A DNA stretch of 64,000 nucleotides from Selenomonas sputigena (GTDB lineage Bacteria; Bacillota; Negativicutes; Selenomonadales; Selenomonadaceae): assembly GCF_026015965.1 (NCBI RefSeq), contig NZ_CP110383.1, forward strand, positions 1,553,501 through 1,617,500. The letters run 5' to 3'. Each line of letters starts with the position of its first letter. The first letter of the stretch is position 1. A program made the position numbers and the translations under genes. Below the pieces are notes generated by a model, which was not told the DNA's origin, ran no database searches, and worked only from the letters and a program-made list of their open reading frames with translations. Below are positions 9,085-19,257 of the stretch, piece by piece.

Positions 9085-10710
9085 TTATTCCTCCTCGACT
9101 TTCCGTTCTTCCATCATCTTCTGAAGACGCTGCATGTCCTCCATCGTCGGCATGCCCTGGATGCCGACTTCCTTCGCGAACTCCTTGAGCACCTTCAAGG
9201 ACGGCATACCGCCCTTCGCCATCTTCTGCATGCGCTGCATCATCTCAATGGACGGTACGCCGTTCATGCCGACGCCGTGCATTTTTTCCTTCGCTTCGCC
9301 ATGCTTCTTGTCCTGCGCCGCGATGCGCTCAACGCTCATCTCGTTCTCGCCCGTCAGCAGGTACTGTATGCACTCGACCGTCGTCTGCGCGATATTGACC
9401 TCCCAGAACTTGCCCGCGACCGTCAGCTCGTACTGCACGCCGTTGAAGGTGACGAGTCCACGCTCTGCCCAAAGCTCATAGAGCCAGTGCAGGTCTTCGA
9501 GACGCGCGTCCATCGCCGTGAGGCGCGAGACATCCATCCAGCCGTATTCCAACATGTTGACGGCGCAGTTGGAAAACGGCTGGATCTCCGACTGCTTGAC
9601 GAGACCCATGATGGGCTTCTGATTGCTCGCCACGAGCATGGCGTATGGCTGCAACACGCGATGCAGCATGACGGCATAGCCTTCGAGGAAGCCGCCCGCG
9701 CTGCTGCCGAAGGGGAACATCGGCGCGCCCTTCTTCGCAAGCGCGTTGTAGAGGCTGCGCTCGCGGTTGCTGCTCGCCCAGTGGCACATGCTGAGCTGAC
9801 GCCAGCCGCGCTTCTTCATGTAGTCGTGCGCGAAGGCGTACATCTTCGCCTGCTCCTTCGTCGTCGCCGCAGGAGCGAGCTTGCCCTCGGCGATGCGCTT
9901 GTTGAGGTCGCTTCCTTCATAGACGTTAAGCTGGTAGAAGTCCGCGCCGTCGATACCCGAGGCGATGAGGTCGTCGAGATCGTGCTGCCAGACCTCTATC
10001 GACTGACCGGGCAGGCCGAAGATGAGGTCGAGCACGACCGAGCACTGCTCGTAAGACTTCAGAAGTTTGAGCCGTCCGAGGACTTCCTCCCTCGTCTCGA
10101 TCCTGCCCTGCGACTGACGCACCTTCGTATCGAAGGACTGCACACCGAGCGAGATGCGGTTGACGCCGTTCGCGAGCCACGCCTCGATCTTCTCGGGCAC
10201 GAGGTCATGGATGCGGCCTTCGAGCGTCAGCTCGTAGTCGTTCGCCAAGGGCAGAACGCGGCGCAGCGTGCTGAGGACGCGCGCGGCGTTTTCCGCCGAA
10301 AGCGACGTCGGCGTACCGCCGCCGATGAAGACGGCGTGTATGAGGCCGCCCTTGAGGCGCGGCGCGTCCGCGGACGCCTCGATCTCCTCGATCAGAGCCT
10401 CGACGTAGTCGTCCTCCGCCGACTGATGCGCGGCGTTCTGAAAGAAGCCGCAGTAGAGGCACTTCGTCTTGCAGAACGGAATGTGGATGTATGCCGTCTG
10501 CACCTCGCCCTTTTTCGCGGGCGTGTTCATGATGGTGCGCCACGTATCCTGCGCCTCAGCGGGCGGCACGACCTCGCCGCGCACGCCCGCATGGACGACG
10601 CGCTTTCTTGGGAACGCTTCCGTCAGCGGATCGCCCGACGCCCTGCCGAACTGCAGCTCGCGCTGCTCCTCGGTATCGGCATCAAACATATCTTTCAATT
10701 TATAAGCCAT
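9085..10710 (-). CDS. hutW: Anaerobic heme-degrading radical SAM methyltransferase, ChuW/HutW-like
   Basis: The 541-residue protein is related to HemW/HemN. The radical SAM triad is CKTKCLYC (Cys at about 80, 84 and 87), with the glycine-rich GGGTPTSL motif. It fits the ChuW/HutW group, which opens the heme ring without oxygen and releases iron. The context supports this: a flavodoxin gene lies 11 bp upstream in the operon, preceded by TonB, ExbD, ExbB and a TonB-dependent receptor. The last 85 or so residues are unusual, with about 13 Met and two related segments around GVPSIEMMQRMQKM and GMPTMEDMQRLQKM. A HemW-type heme chaperone is the alternative, but the operon argues against it. Confidence 0.82.
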   Translation of the reverse strand: MAYKLKDMFDADTEEQRELQFGRASGDPLTEAFPRKRVVHAGVRGEVVPPAEAQDTWRTIMNTPAKKGEVQTAYIHIPFCKTKCLYCGFFQNAAHQSAEDDYVEALIEEIEASADAPRLKGGLIHAVFIGGGTPTSLSAENAARVLSTLRRVLPLANDYELTLEGRIHDLVPEKIEAWLANGVNRISLGVQSFDTKVRQSQGRIETREEVLGRLKLLKSYEQCSVVLDLIFGLPGQSIEVWQHDLDDLIASGIDGADFYQLNVYEGSDLNKRIAEGKLAPAATTKEQAKMYAFAHDYMKKRGWRQLSMCHWASSNRERSLYNALAKKGAPMFPFGSSAGGFLEGYAVMLHRVLQPYAMLVASNQKPIMGLVKQSEIQPFSNCAVNMLEYGWMDVSRLTAMDARLEDLHWLYELWAERGLVTFNGVQYELTVAGKFWEVNIAQTTVECIQYLLTGENEMSVERIAAQDKKHGEAKEKMHGVGMNGVPSIEMMQRMQKMAKGGMPSLKVLKEFAKEVGIQGMPTMEDMQRLQKMMEERKVEEE

Positions 10711-10721
10711 TACGCTTCACC

Positions 10722-11237
10722 TCATGAAATCTTCGCCATCGTCTCCTCGGCGAACTTCTTCGCCGCCGCCAAGTCCGCCTCATCGGGATGCTTCGCCGCC
10801 TCGGCATGAAGCGCATCGCGTTCGGGCGACTGCCCATGGGCATGCCCTTTCGGATACATCTTGTACATCATCTCGATGACCTTGGGATCGACAGCGCCCT
10901 GGCAGATAAACTTGCCGACAGGCGTCTTGCCCTCGGGCAGAAGCTCTGCCGCCTTGTCCAGGCTCTCGGCTGCATGGGGCGACTTCGGATTCGCACCGAG
11001 CGTCGCGAAGAGCGCCACATGCTTATTCCTCAGCTTCGGCAAAAGATCCGCCGTCGCCTTGTCCGCCGTGCCGCGGTCAACCCAGAAGCCGACGAATACG
11101 CAGTCGTAGTCGGCGAGATCGGCGGGCACGTCCTTGACGGAGACCGCCTCGGTTCCTGCAGGCAGACCACTCGCAATCGCCTCACCGACCTTCTTTGTGT
11201 TTCCTGTAAGGGACGAATAAATTACTATTGTACGCAT
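10722..11237 (-). CDS. Flavodoxin, probable electron donor for heme degradation
   Basis: This 171-residue flavodoxin-fold protein binds FMN through the N-terminal loop (YSSLTGNTKKVGEAI), with the second loop around FVGFWVDRGTAD. The C-terminal tail is charged and helical. AAGGAGA precedes the ATG at 11237. It is placed between tonB and the radical SAM heme enzyme, an arrangement like that described for Fusobacterium heme-degradation loci in which a flavodoxin reduces the radical SAM protein. The electron-donor role is inferred from that placement. Confidence 0.82.
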   Translation of the reverse strand: MRTIVIYSSLTGNTKKVGEAIASGLPAGTEAVSVKDVPADLADYDCVFVGFWVDRGTADKATADLLPKLRNKHVALFATLGANPKSPHAAESLDKAAELLPEGKTPVGKFICQGAVDPKVIEMMYKMYPKGHAHGQSPERDALHAEAAKHPDEADLAAAKKFAEETMAKIS

Positions 11238-11402
11238 ATAGACATCTCCTTTTCTGTTCCATTCTGTAAAAACTCTTTGATCTTCAGGGCATATGTTCAG
11301 CCATCATACGAAGCGGCATGACGCGCTTTTTCACCCACTTCCCATGACAACGCCATATACACTGCTTTCAGCACACGGAAAAATCCGCTCGCTTCTCATG
11401 TT

Positions 11403-12254
<852 letters not shown>

Positions 12255-12269
12255 ATTCCATCCCTTCCG

Positions 12270-12674
12270 TCATTTCTGTTCTGCAGCGATCGACAGGCGT
12301 TTTACTCCCGCTTGCTTCAGCATATCCATGACAACTACGACCTGCCCATGCGCCGTGCGCTTGTCTGCCTGTAAAACGACAGCCGCATTCGCATTTTCCT
12401 GCATATGCCGTTTCATAATATCCGAGGATTCCTGAATGCTCACGGGCTTATTGTCGATCGTGATGTGACCTTCCTCGTCGAGCGTCATAATGATCGGCAT
12501 TTGTGCCGGCGCCGACGCGCTCTGCGCCTGAGGCAGCTGCACGGCAAGCGCCTTCTGCGCGACCGTCTGCAGGCTGTTCATCATGAAGAACACGAGCAGG
12601 AAGAAGATGATGTCAATCATCGGGATGATCATAAAGACCGGCTTTTTTCCCTTACGATGCTTGCTGAAGTTCAT
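12270..12674 (-). CDS. exbD: ExbD/TolR family biopolymer transport protein
   Basis: The 134-residue protein has a basic N-terminus, one transmembrane helix (about 14-33) with the essential proton-carrying Asp21 in PMIDIIFFLLVF, and a periplasmic domain. It forms the motor with ExbB and TonB. Its start overlaps the exbB stop by 4 bp, and tonB follows 15 bp later. TolR is the alternative family, but linkage to tonB and a receptor favours ExbD. Confidence 0.92.
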   Translation of the reverse strand: MNFSKHRKGKKPVFMIIPMIDIIFFLLVFFMMNSLQTVAQKALAVQLPQAQSASAPAQMPIIMTLDEEGHITIDNKPVSIQESSDIMKRHMQENANAAVVLQADKRTAHGQVVVVMDMLKQAGVKRLSIAAEQK

Positions 12675-13285
12675 GCCTCATCCCAACTTTCTTTTTTCGC
12701 CCCGAGGACCGTCGAGCAAAGGCGCTCCGTGTCCGTGACGAGCGTATCGAGCTGATGATCGAAGTACGTATAGAAGCAGAAGGCGATGATCGCCACGCAA
12801 AGTCCGCTCGCCGTCGCAACAAGCGCCTCGCCGACGCCGCCCGTGATCGCTCCTGCACCACCGCCGTTATCCAGCACACTGAAGGTCTGAATCATACCTG
12901 TGACCGTGCCCAAAAGCCCCAAAAGAGGCGCGATCGTGACGATGGCGCTGAGATAGTCAAGGTAGCGATGGAAGCTGATCGACTCCATCGACATACGATC
13001 CTCAAACGCACTCTTCATCGCTGCTTCCGACTGATCATGCGCCATGCCCTGTCCGATGACGCGGCTCAAAGCCGATGGGAACTCCGAACAAAGCTGGCGC
13101 ACGACATCCCAATCCTTCGCCGCAGCCGCATGATAGACGCCGTGGAAGAAGGTCTTCGATCCCTTGCGATTATTGCGGAAATAATAGAACCTCTCGATCG
13201 CAATCGCCAATGTGATCAGCGAGAGGATGAGCAACGGATACATGACGAAACCACCACTATTAAAAAGATGAATAAAATTTTCCAT
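12671..13285 (-). CDS. exbB: ExbB/TolQ/MotA family proton channel
   Basis: The 204-residue protein shows three membrane helices (about 14-34, 95-120 and 140-165) and the family core APLLGLLGTVTGMIQTF. With ExbD it makes the proton channel that powers TonB. AAGGAG precedes the ATG at 13285. It is the second gene of the heme operon, separated from the receptor by a 97-bp gap that holds a hairpin. Confidence 0.92.
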   Translation of the reverse strand: MENFIHLFNSGGFVMYPLLILSLITLAIAIERFYYFRNNRKGSKTFFHGVYHAAAAKDWDVVRQLCSEFPSALSRVIGQGMAHDQSEAAMKSAFEDRMSMESISFHRYLDYLSAIVTIAPLLGLLGTVTGMIQTFSVLDNGGGAGAITGGVGEALVATASGLCVAIIAFCFYTYFDHQLDTLVTDTERLCSTVLGAKKESWDEA

Positions 13286-13324
13286 TTCTCAACCACTCCT
13301 TAAAAATCAAAAATATTCTTGGCC

Positions 13325-13361
13325 GCTGCATGAAGTCAAGCTTCGCTGTAAATCATGCAGC
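13325..13361 (-). terminator. Hairpin between receptor and exbB, partial terminator
   Basis: GCTGCATGA (13325-13333) pairs with TCATGCAGC (13353-13361). Read leftwards it is followed by T-rich sequence but no uninterrupted T-run. It probably lowers expression of exbBD-tonB relative to the receptor or stabilises the receptor mRNA end. Confidence 0.5.
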
Positions 13362-13382
13362 GCCCCTTGCCAACTTAAAACA

Positions 13383-15821
13383 TCAGAAAGTCATTCTCAT
13401 GCCGAGACGGTAGATGCGCCCGCCTAGGCCGAGATAGGGATCGTACGTGTTGAAGACATTCGTGATGCCCGCATAGACCGTCGCGTTCTTCGTGACGTCC
13501 TTTTCAAACATCAGATTCCAAACACCGTAGTTCTTTTCTCGAGCAACCTTTTCACGCGTGAAGTCGTGCTGAATCCCGCCCTTCACATGGGTATTTGCCT
13601 CAGTTTCCGTGGGGAAAAGATGATACACTTCGCCCGTATTGGGATTCTTAAATGTATAATGAGACGTCTCCGTGATTGTATTGCCATTTGCATCCAGCAG
13701 CCGTCCCGTAATGATGCGGTCACGAATATCAAGGTAGTTTCGCGTATAGTCGCCCCAGAAAGTAGCACGCCAACCGTTCTTGCGATCGTTGTAGTTCAGG
13801 GCGAGGTTGAACATGTGACGGCCACGCCCTTCAAGGCGCTTTCCCGACTGACGATCATAAGCGTCGAGATAGGTATAGCCCGCCTTGATACTGAAATTGC
13901 TCGAAAACTCGTGTGTCACCTCCGCTTCAATGCCTTGCGTACGTGCCTTGGAGATATTCTTGTAGGTATAAACATCGTCGGTAGCAGGAACGTTTGACAC
14001 CATCGACATTTCATCTAAGATATTGTCCTCAATGTACTGCCAGTCGGGAGCGGATTCAACCATGGCTACTAGGGTGTCATAGTCATAAAATCCATATAGG
14101 CTCGGATAAAGTGTCAGCGGATCATAATATGTGCGGCCATAGAGGTTCTTGCTCTGCTTCTCTCCTATATACATGATCTGCATATAGTCCTTATAATCAT
14201 TGCGGAAGAGCGTGAGCTTCGCGCTCGTCTTCTTGCCAAAATCCTTTTCGACAGAAACATCCATATTGACCGCCTTTTCCGGCTTGAGTTCGGGATTGCC
14301 CTCAAACAGCCAGCCGTTGCGGATCGGCGGCTTCGGATTCAGCGACGGCTCGTACATCTCCCAGTCATGGTAAAGCTCGGCGATGCCTCCCGTCGCGAAG
14401 CTCGTACCGATGTTCGCCTTGACGCGCAAATCGGGGCGCACCTTGTACGTCGCACCGATGGACGGTGAAAGATTCACGCCGAAATGACTGTGATTCGTAT
14501 AGCGCAACGAGGGTACGACGAGAAGGTTCTTCCCGACCTGCCAACTGTCCATGACATAGGCGCTGTAGTAGTTCAGCGAAGTTTCATAAATATTGCCAGT
14601 ATGGGAACGTATATTGGGATCCGACGGATCGTCTGGATTCGGAAAGCTATATTTTCTTGTTTCCTGACGAGCCGCCTGTCCATCTATTCTGATACGCGTT
14701 CCCTCTCCGCTTTCATCATGATAATCCGCGCCGACAGTCACATAGTGCTTGTCATTCGCCATGAGACCGAGCGACGCCTCCAGAACCCTGTCCTTACGAT
14801 TGAAAACATCAAAATAGAAATGATGATAGGAAATGCCCCTGCCAAAGACACGATAAGTTACGTCGGAATCATGTTCTGTCGAATAGAGACGTATGCGATA
14901 ATCCGCACGACTTGTCTGCTTCTTCCAGTCAACGCTGAAGTTATTGCGCCATGCATCCTCTGCCGCCATCATGTCGATCACTCTGCCGCGCGTGAACCTT
15001 CCGAGTGTCGTATCCTTCTTCAAATCCTCCGTCTGATGATCCGCAGAAATCGTAAGCGTTTCATCCTTGCCAAGCGTAAACTCGACGCGTGCCCCCATCG
15101 GATTACGCTTGCCATAGTACTGCATAGATGTCCCATCGTTATCGTAGAGAAAAGGGGCGGTCTTGTTCTGTCCATAGAAGAAGTCCATGTACGTCCCGCC
15201 TCCGAGATCGCCCGTAGCATAACTAATGTTGTGGTTATACTGGCTGCCGCCCTGATCGAGCCACGAGCCTTCCGTCATCAGTTTGACGCCCGCCTTATGC
15301 GGCATCTTCGTAACGATATTGATGACGCCGCCGATGGCGTCGGCGCCATAGCGTGCCGTGCCCGAGCCGCGGATAACCTCGATGTGATCGATATTGTCGA
15401 CACCGATGCGGTTTGCCTCGTCCGTCGCACCGTAATACTTGCTGAGGCCGCCTGCAAGCCGCCTGCCGTCGACGAGGATCAGCGTATGCCGCGCTTCCGC
15501 GCCGCGAATCGCGATCGTCTTGCGCCCCATGTTGTCCGTGCCCATCTGAATGTCCTGCTCGGCAGCCAGCGCGTCGGAGAGCGTGCGCGCCCCCTTGCGG
15601 TCGAGATCCTCTCGCGTGATGATGGTCTTCGTCTCCGGTTCCTCCTTGAGAAGTTCCTTCTCATAGTTCGCCTCGACATCAACTGTTTTCGTCGTCACAT
15701 GTTCAGAAGAAGAACTATTATCCCCTTCCGCTGCACAAAGCGCTGAAGATCCCCAAAGCATCCATATCGCTGCACCAAGTGCCGCATACCTGCGCTTTCT
15801 CAGCCTGTTCCTCATTCTCAT
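13383..15821 (-). CDS. TonB-dependent outer-membrane receptor, probably for heme
   Basis: This 812-residue outer-membrane receptor has a signal peptide ending near SSALCAAEG, a plug domain (about residues 50-170, with GVINIVTK at its end) and a 22-strand barrel finishing on the terminal Phe typical of outer-membrane proteins. The ATG at 15821 is chosen because GGAGG lies 7 bp upstream; the frame extends further but into the operator. FATGGIAELYHDW followed by GNPELKPE resembles the FRAP/NPDL region of heme receptors. Heme as ligand is inferred from this and from the hutW-like gene in the same operon. Confidence 0.88.
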   Translation of the reverse strand: MRMRNRLRKRRYAALGAAIWMLWGSSALCAAEGDNSSSSEHVTTKTVDVEANYEKELLKEEPETKTIITREDLDRKGARTLSDALAAEQDIQMGTDNMGRKTIAIRGAEARHTLILVDGRRLAGGLSKYYGATDEANRIGVDNIDHIEVIRGSGTARYGADAIGGVINIVTKMPHKAGVKLMTEGSWLDQGGSQYNHNISYATGDLGGGTYMDFFYGQNKTAPFLYDNDGTSMQYYGKRNPMGARVEFTLGKDETLTISADHQTEDLKKDTTLGRFTRGRVIDMMAAEDAWRNNFSVDWKKQTSRADYRIRLYSTEHDSDVTYRVFGRGISYHHFYFDVFNRKDRVLEASLGLMANDKHYVTVGADYHDESGEGTRIRIDGQAARQETRKYSFPNPDDPSDPNIRSHTGNIYETSLNYYSAYVMDSWQVGKNLLVVPSLRYTNHSHFGVNLSPSIGATYKVRPDLRVKANIGTSFATGGIAELYHDWEMYEPSLNPKPPIRNGWLFEGNPELKPEKAVNMDVSVEKDFGKKTSAKLTLFRNDYKDYMQIMYIGEKQSKNLYGRTYYDPLTLYPSLYGFYDYDTLVAMVESAPDWQYIEDNILDEMSMVSNVPATDDVYTYKNISKARTQGIEAEVTHEFSSNFSIKAGYTYLDAYDRQSGKRLEGRGRHMFNLALNYNDRKNGWRATFWGDYTRNYLDIRDRIITGRLLDANGNTITETSHYTFKNPNTGEVYHLFPTETEANTHVKGGIQHDFTREKVAREKNYGVWNLMFEKDVTKNATVYAGITNVFNTYDPYLGLGGRIYRLGMRMTF

Positions 15822-15883
15822 TCCATTGCCTCCATTCGCAAAAGTGAACGGCGTACATCCTTGAACGCCATTCATTATTATAA

Positions 15884-15899
15884 ATATCATTAATGATAT
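15884..15899. promoter_or_regulatory. Perfect 16-bp palindromic operator, Fur-family-like
   Basis: ATATCATTAATGATAT is a perfect palindrome spanning the predicted transcription start of the heme operon, 6 bp downstream of the -10. AT content and size fit a Fur/PerR-family box, though it does not match the classic Fur consensus exactly. Iron-dependent repression is the likely logic. Confidence 0.6.
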
Positions 15900-15905
15900 G
15901 CTGTA

Positions 15906-15934
15906 ATTCTAACAATATAGAAAAAGATTGTCAA
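15906..15934 (-). promoter_or_regulatory. Promoter of the heme uptake and degradation operon
   Basis: TTGACA (15929-15934) and TAGAAT (15906-15911) on the minus strand are 17 bp apart. Transcription would start at about 15899, inside the palindrome, about 78 nt before the receptor start codon. Confidence 0.8.
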
Positions 15935-16151
15935 TATCTTTATTTCACTTTTTTAGAATAATTTTCGTCGTATTTAAAAATTATAATAAATGATAAAATC
16001 CCTATTTCTCTTGCAGCATAGAGATATGAGATCAATTATATAAGAAGCGCTGAAAATATATTTATTTCAAATTCCAATTATAAAAATGAACCTATTTCAT
16101 TTATGAATAAATTTCATTTATGTATACCTATTATCTTGTTTCAATGCAAAC
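15935..16151. other. AT-rich intergenic spacer
   Basis: This stretch is strongly AT-rich compared with its surroundings. It contains two direct copies of TTTCATTTATG (16095-16105 and 16112-16122) spaced 17 bp apart. No open frame with a ribosome site is visible. It may hold upstream activating sequence for the heme operon promoter. Confidence 0.4.
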
Positions 16152-16191
16152 AAAAAAGCTGCACACAGGTCTTTCCAGACCCATGCACAGC
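16152..16191 (-). terminator. Terminator of the fab-rnc operon
   Basis: A long imperfect stem (GCTGTGCATGGGTCT with AGACCTGTGTGCAGC, read leftwards) closes on GGAA and is followed by a run of T, directly after rnc. Confidence 0.85.
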
Positions 16192-16218
16192 CCCTTCCTT
16201 CAGATATTTATAGACTTT

Positions 16219-16947
16219 TCAAAGCTTCTTCATCTTGCGCAGCGCTTCTCGCGCAGCGCCTTGCTCGGCTTCCTTCTTGTTGCGACCCTTGCCCGTGCCG
16301 TAGACCGCATCGTTAATGCGCACGGCAAACTCAAAAGTCTTGTCGTGGTCGGGTCCCGTTTCCGTCAGAAGCTCGTAGGCGATCTTGCTGTCGACGTGCT
16401 TCTGCACGACTTCCTGCAAGGTCGTCTTGTAGTCTTTCATGTTCTCGCCGCTGTCGATGGTCAGAAGTTCATCGTGCAGCTGCTTGAGGACGTAGTCGTA
16501 TGCTGTTTGCCAGCCGCAGTCGAGGTAAATCGCACCGATGACCGCCTCGAAGGCGTCGGCGAGCATCGACGGGCGATGTCCGCCACCCATCGACGCCTCG
16601 CCGTGACCGAGCAGCAGGTATTCGCCGAGCTTCAATTCCGCCGCGCGACGCGAGAGCGTCGCCTCGCGCACGATGGAAGCGCGCGCCTTTGTCAACTCGC
16701 CTTCCGGCCGCTTGGGAAAGCGCTCGAAGAGATAAGTGCTCGTCGCCAGCTCCAGAACCGCATCTCCCAAGAACTCCAGGCGCTCGTTGTGTACGACGCC
16801 CTTGTTCTTCGACTCGTTCGCGTAGGAGGTATGCGTAAGCGCCTCATGCAGCAGCACGATGTTTTGAAACTCTATGCCGAGATGGTCGGAAAGCTCTAGA
16901 AGAGCCTCCCGGCGCGTTTTGGACAAAACCTCCGACGCCTTCTTCAT
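16219..16947 (-). CDS. rnc: Ribonuclease III
   Basis: RNase III cuts double-stranded RNA in rRNA processing and mRNA turnover. The 242-residue protein has the signature NERLEFLGDAVL (residues 54-65) with catalytic Asp62, the second acidic site in DAFEAVIGA, and a C-terminal double-stranded RNA-binding domain (about 168-240) ending KKEAEQGAAREAL. It overlaps the fabF stop by 4 bp and is the last gene of the lipid-synthesis operon, a placement common in Firmicutes. Confidence 0.95.
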   Translation of the reverse strand: MKKASEVLSKTRREALLELSDHLGIEFQNIVLLHEALTHTSYANESKNKGVVHNERLEFLGDAVLELATSTYLFERFPKRPEGELTKARASIVREATLSRRAAELKLGEYLLLGHGEASMGGGHRPSMLADAFEAVIGAIYLDCGWQTAYDYVLKQLHDELLTIDSGENMKDYKTTLQEVVQKHVDSKIAYELLTETGPDHDKTFEFAVRINDAVYGTGKGRNKKEAEQGAAREALRKMKKL

Positions 16948-18188
16948 GACGGAAACTTCTTCAGTACGAGGCAGGCGTTATGACCGCCGAAGCCAAAAGA
17001 ATTGGAAATCGCCGCGCGCACCTTTTTCGCCTTCGCCTTGTTCGGCACATAGTCAAGGTCAAGCCCCTCGTCAGGGGTTTCATAATTGATCGTCGGCGGC
17101 AGCATGTCGTTTTCAACAGCGAGCGCCGTCGCAATGCACTCGACGCCGCCGGCAGCACCGAGGAGATGACCCGTCATGGACTTGATGGAACTGACGGAAA
17201 CGTCCTTCGCCGCTGCGCCGAACGTCGTTTTGATCGCCTCCGTCTCGCCCTGGTCGTTCATATGCGTCGACGTGCCGTGCGCATTGACGTAGTCGATGTC
17301 CGCAGGAGAGAGTCCCGCATCCTCTATGGCACGCGCCATGCACTTCGCCTGATATTCGCCGTGCGGCGCAGGGCTTGTGACGTGGTAGGCATCGGCGTTC
17401 GCGCCGTAGCCGACAAGTTCGGCGTAGATGTGCGCACCGCGCTTTTCGGCATGCTCCAGGCTTTCCAGGACGACGAGACCCGCGCCCTCGCCCATGACGA
17501 AGCCGCTACGGTTCTTGTCGAAGGGGCGCGAGGCGTGCGCTGGATCGTCGTTGTGATCGGCGCAAAGAGCCTTCATCGCACAGAAGCCCGCGACGGCGGC
17601 CTCCGAGATGCTAGCCTCCGTACCGCCGGCGACGGCGACGTCCGCCTTGCCGATCTCGATGGCGCGGAACGCATGACCGATGCAGTCCGTACCCGTTGCG
17701 CAGGCCGTCACGATGCACGCAGAAGGACCGTGCAGGCCGTAAGTGATGGCGACCTGTCCAGCTGCCATGTTCGCAATCATCATCGGGATGAAGAACGGGC
17801 TGATCTTCGACGGTCCCTTGTCAAAGAGTTTCTGATACTGGCTGTGCATCGTCTCGATGCCGCCGATGCCGGCGCCAATGAACGTGCCGATGCGCTCCCT
17901 GTCCTCTTTTTCAAGATCGAGCTTCGCATCCTCAATGGCAAGCTTCGCCGCCGCGACGGCGAACTGCGTATAGCGATCCATACGCTTCGCTTCCTTCTTG
18001 TCGATGTACGCGGCAGGATCGAAGTCCGTGACCTCGCCCGCAATCTGCGCGTGGCAGCCCGATGCATCGAAATGCGTGATCTTATCGATGCCGTTCTTTC
18101 CTGCAAGAAGCGCCTGCCAGAAGGCTTCCTTGCCGATGCCGATCGGCGTGATCGCACCCAGACCCGTTATGACTACACGATTGCTCAA
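16944..18188 (-). CDS. fabF: 3-oxoacyl-ACP synthase II
   Basis: FabF elongates acyl-ACP with malonyl-ACP. The 414-residue protein has active-site Cys163 in TACATGTDC and the two catalytic His in NAHGTSTHMND and TGHLLGAAGGVE. The start is TTG at 18188, 7 bp after GAGGTG; this gives the usual family length, whereas a GTG five codons earlier would place the ribosome site inside the gene. It lies between the NPD oxidoreductase and rnc. Confidence 0.95.
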   Translation of the reverse strand: MSNRVVITGLGAITPIGIGKEAFWQALLAGKNGIDKITHFDASGCHAQIAGEVTDFDPAAYIDKKEAKRMDRYTQFAVAAAKLAIEDAKLDLEKEDRERIGTFIGAGIGGIETMHSQYQKLFDKGPSKISPFFIPMMIANMAAGQVAITYGLHGPSACIVTACATGTDCIGHAFRAIEIGKADVAVAGGTEASISEAAVAGFCAMKALCADHNDDPAHASRPFDKNRSGFVMGEGAGLVVLESLEHAEKRGAHIYAELVGYGANADAYHVTSPAPHGEYQAKCMARAIEDAGLSPADIDYVNAHGTSTHMNDQGETEAIKTTFGAAAKDVSVSSIKSMTGHLLGAAGGVECIATALAVENDMLPPTINYETPDEGLDLDYVPNKAKAKKVRAAISNSFGFGGHNACLVLKKFPS

Positions 18189-18247
18189 GCTATGACACCT
18201 CACTCTGTCTTTCCATAAAAACTATTTCCTCTGTCTCATGAAACTTC

Positions 18248-19192
18248 CTAACCGATGGCCGCAACCTCGGCGGTCAACCGGTGGAAGATCTCCTTGACCG
18301 AAAGGATCTCCTTGATGCGGGAGATGTACTCGCCCGTGAATACGAGTCCTGTTTCCACATCGCCTTGTTCGGCACGAATGAGCGCACGAATGATGCAGAA
18401 ATTGTGCGCACATTCCTTGAGACAGTTGTCGCACTTCTTGGGCGGCACATTGCCCTTGAGGATGCGCTCCGCGAAAGGATTGCGGACAGCTCGCCCCGGC
18501 AGCCCCACGGGGCTGTGGATGAGGACGACGTCCTCGGGCTGCGCCTTCAAGTAAAACTCCTTCAATGCGGGAGCCGCATTCGATTCCTCGCTCGCGGCGA
18601 AGCGCGACCCCATCTGCACGCCGTTGGCGCCCATCTTTATGAGATCAACAATGTCCTGACCCGTGAGAACGCCGCCCGCCGCTATGACGGGGATGTCTAC
18701 GGCTTTGCGGACGTCGGGTATCAGTTCGCGCACGGAGGTGTCCGTACCGAGGTGACCGCCGGCTTCCTTGCCTTCGACGACGATCGCCGAGGCGCCAAGA
18801 CGCTGTGAAATTTTCGCAAGTTTAACAGAGGAGACAATGGGCACGATCGGCGTTCCCGACTCCTTGCCCAGACCGAACACGTCGCGCGAAAAGCCTGCGC
18901 CTGCCACGACGAGGTCGATGCCCTCGCTGATTGCCGTCTTCACAACCCGGGCGAATTCCCGCGCCGCCACCATGATGTTAATGCCGATGACGCCCTTCGT
19001 CAAAGAGCGCGCCAGTCGGATCTCATAGCGCAGTTCTTCATCGCTCAAGCCCGAAGCGGCGATGAGGCCGATGCCCCCCTGACTGGCCACAGCGGCCGCC
19101 AGTTTTGCCGTCGATAGGCGAATCGCCATGCCACCTTGGATGATGGGAATCTTTGCTATCTTTTCGCCAATTTTCAGCTCCGGAAGCTTCAA
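18248..19192 (-). CDS. NPD/FabK-family flavin oxidoreductase with C-terminal Cys cluster
   Basis: This 314-residue TIM-barrel flavoprotein is related to FabK and nitronate monooxygenases. It shows IIQGGMAIRLS, the phosphate-binding GGVLTGQDI and NGVQMGSRF segments, and GKEAGGHLG. It differs from the true FabK of this operon (21617-22564) by a Cys cluster near residue 265 (KKCDNCLKECAHNFC) that could hold an Fe-S cluster or zinc. The TTG at 19192 is preferred over a GTG two codons earlier because GGAGG sits 7 bp before it. Its substrate is unknown; location suggests a lipid role. Confidence 0.8.
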   Translation of the reverse strand: MKLPELKIGEKIAKIPIIQGGMAIRLSTAKLAAAVASQGGIGLIAASGLSDEELRYEIRLARSLTKGVIGINIMVAAREFARVVKTAISEGIDLVVAGAGFSRDVFGLGKESGTPIVPIVSSVKLAKISQRLGASAIVVEGKEAGGHLGTDTSVRELIPDVRKAVDIPVIAAGGVLTGQDIVDLIKMGANGVQMGSRFAASEESNAAPALKEFYLKAQPEDVVLIHSPVGLPGRAVRNPFAERILKGNVPPKKCDNCLKECAHNFCIIRALIRAEQGDVETGLVFTGEYISRIKEILSVKEIFHRLTAEVAAIG

Positions 19193-19257
19193 CTTCACTC
19201 CTCCAATCGAGGGAAGGTCTGATATCTGAGCTTCCCTAGAATATTTCTCTTTCTTGC

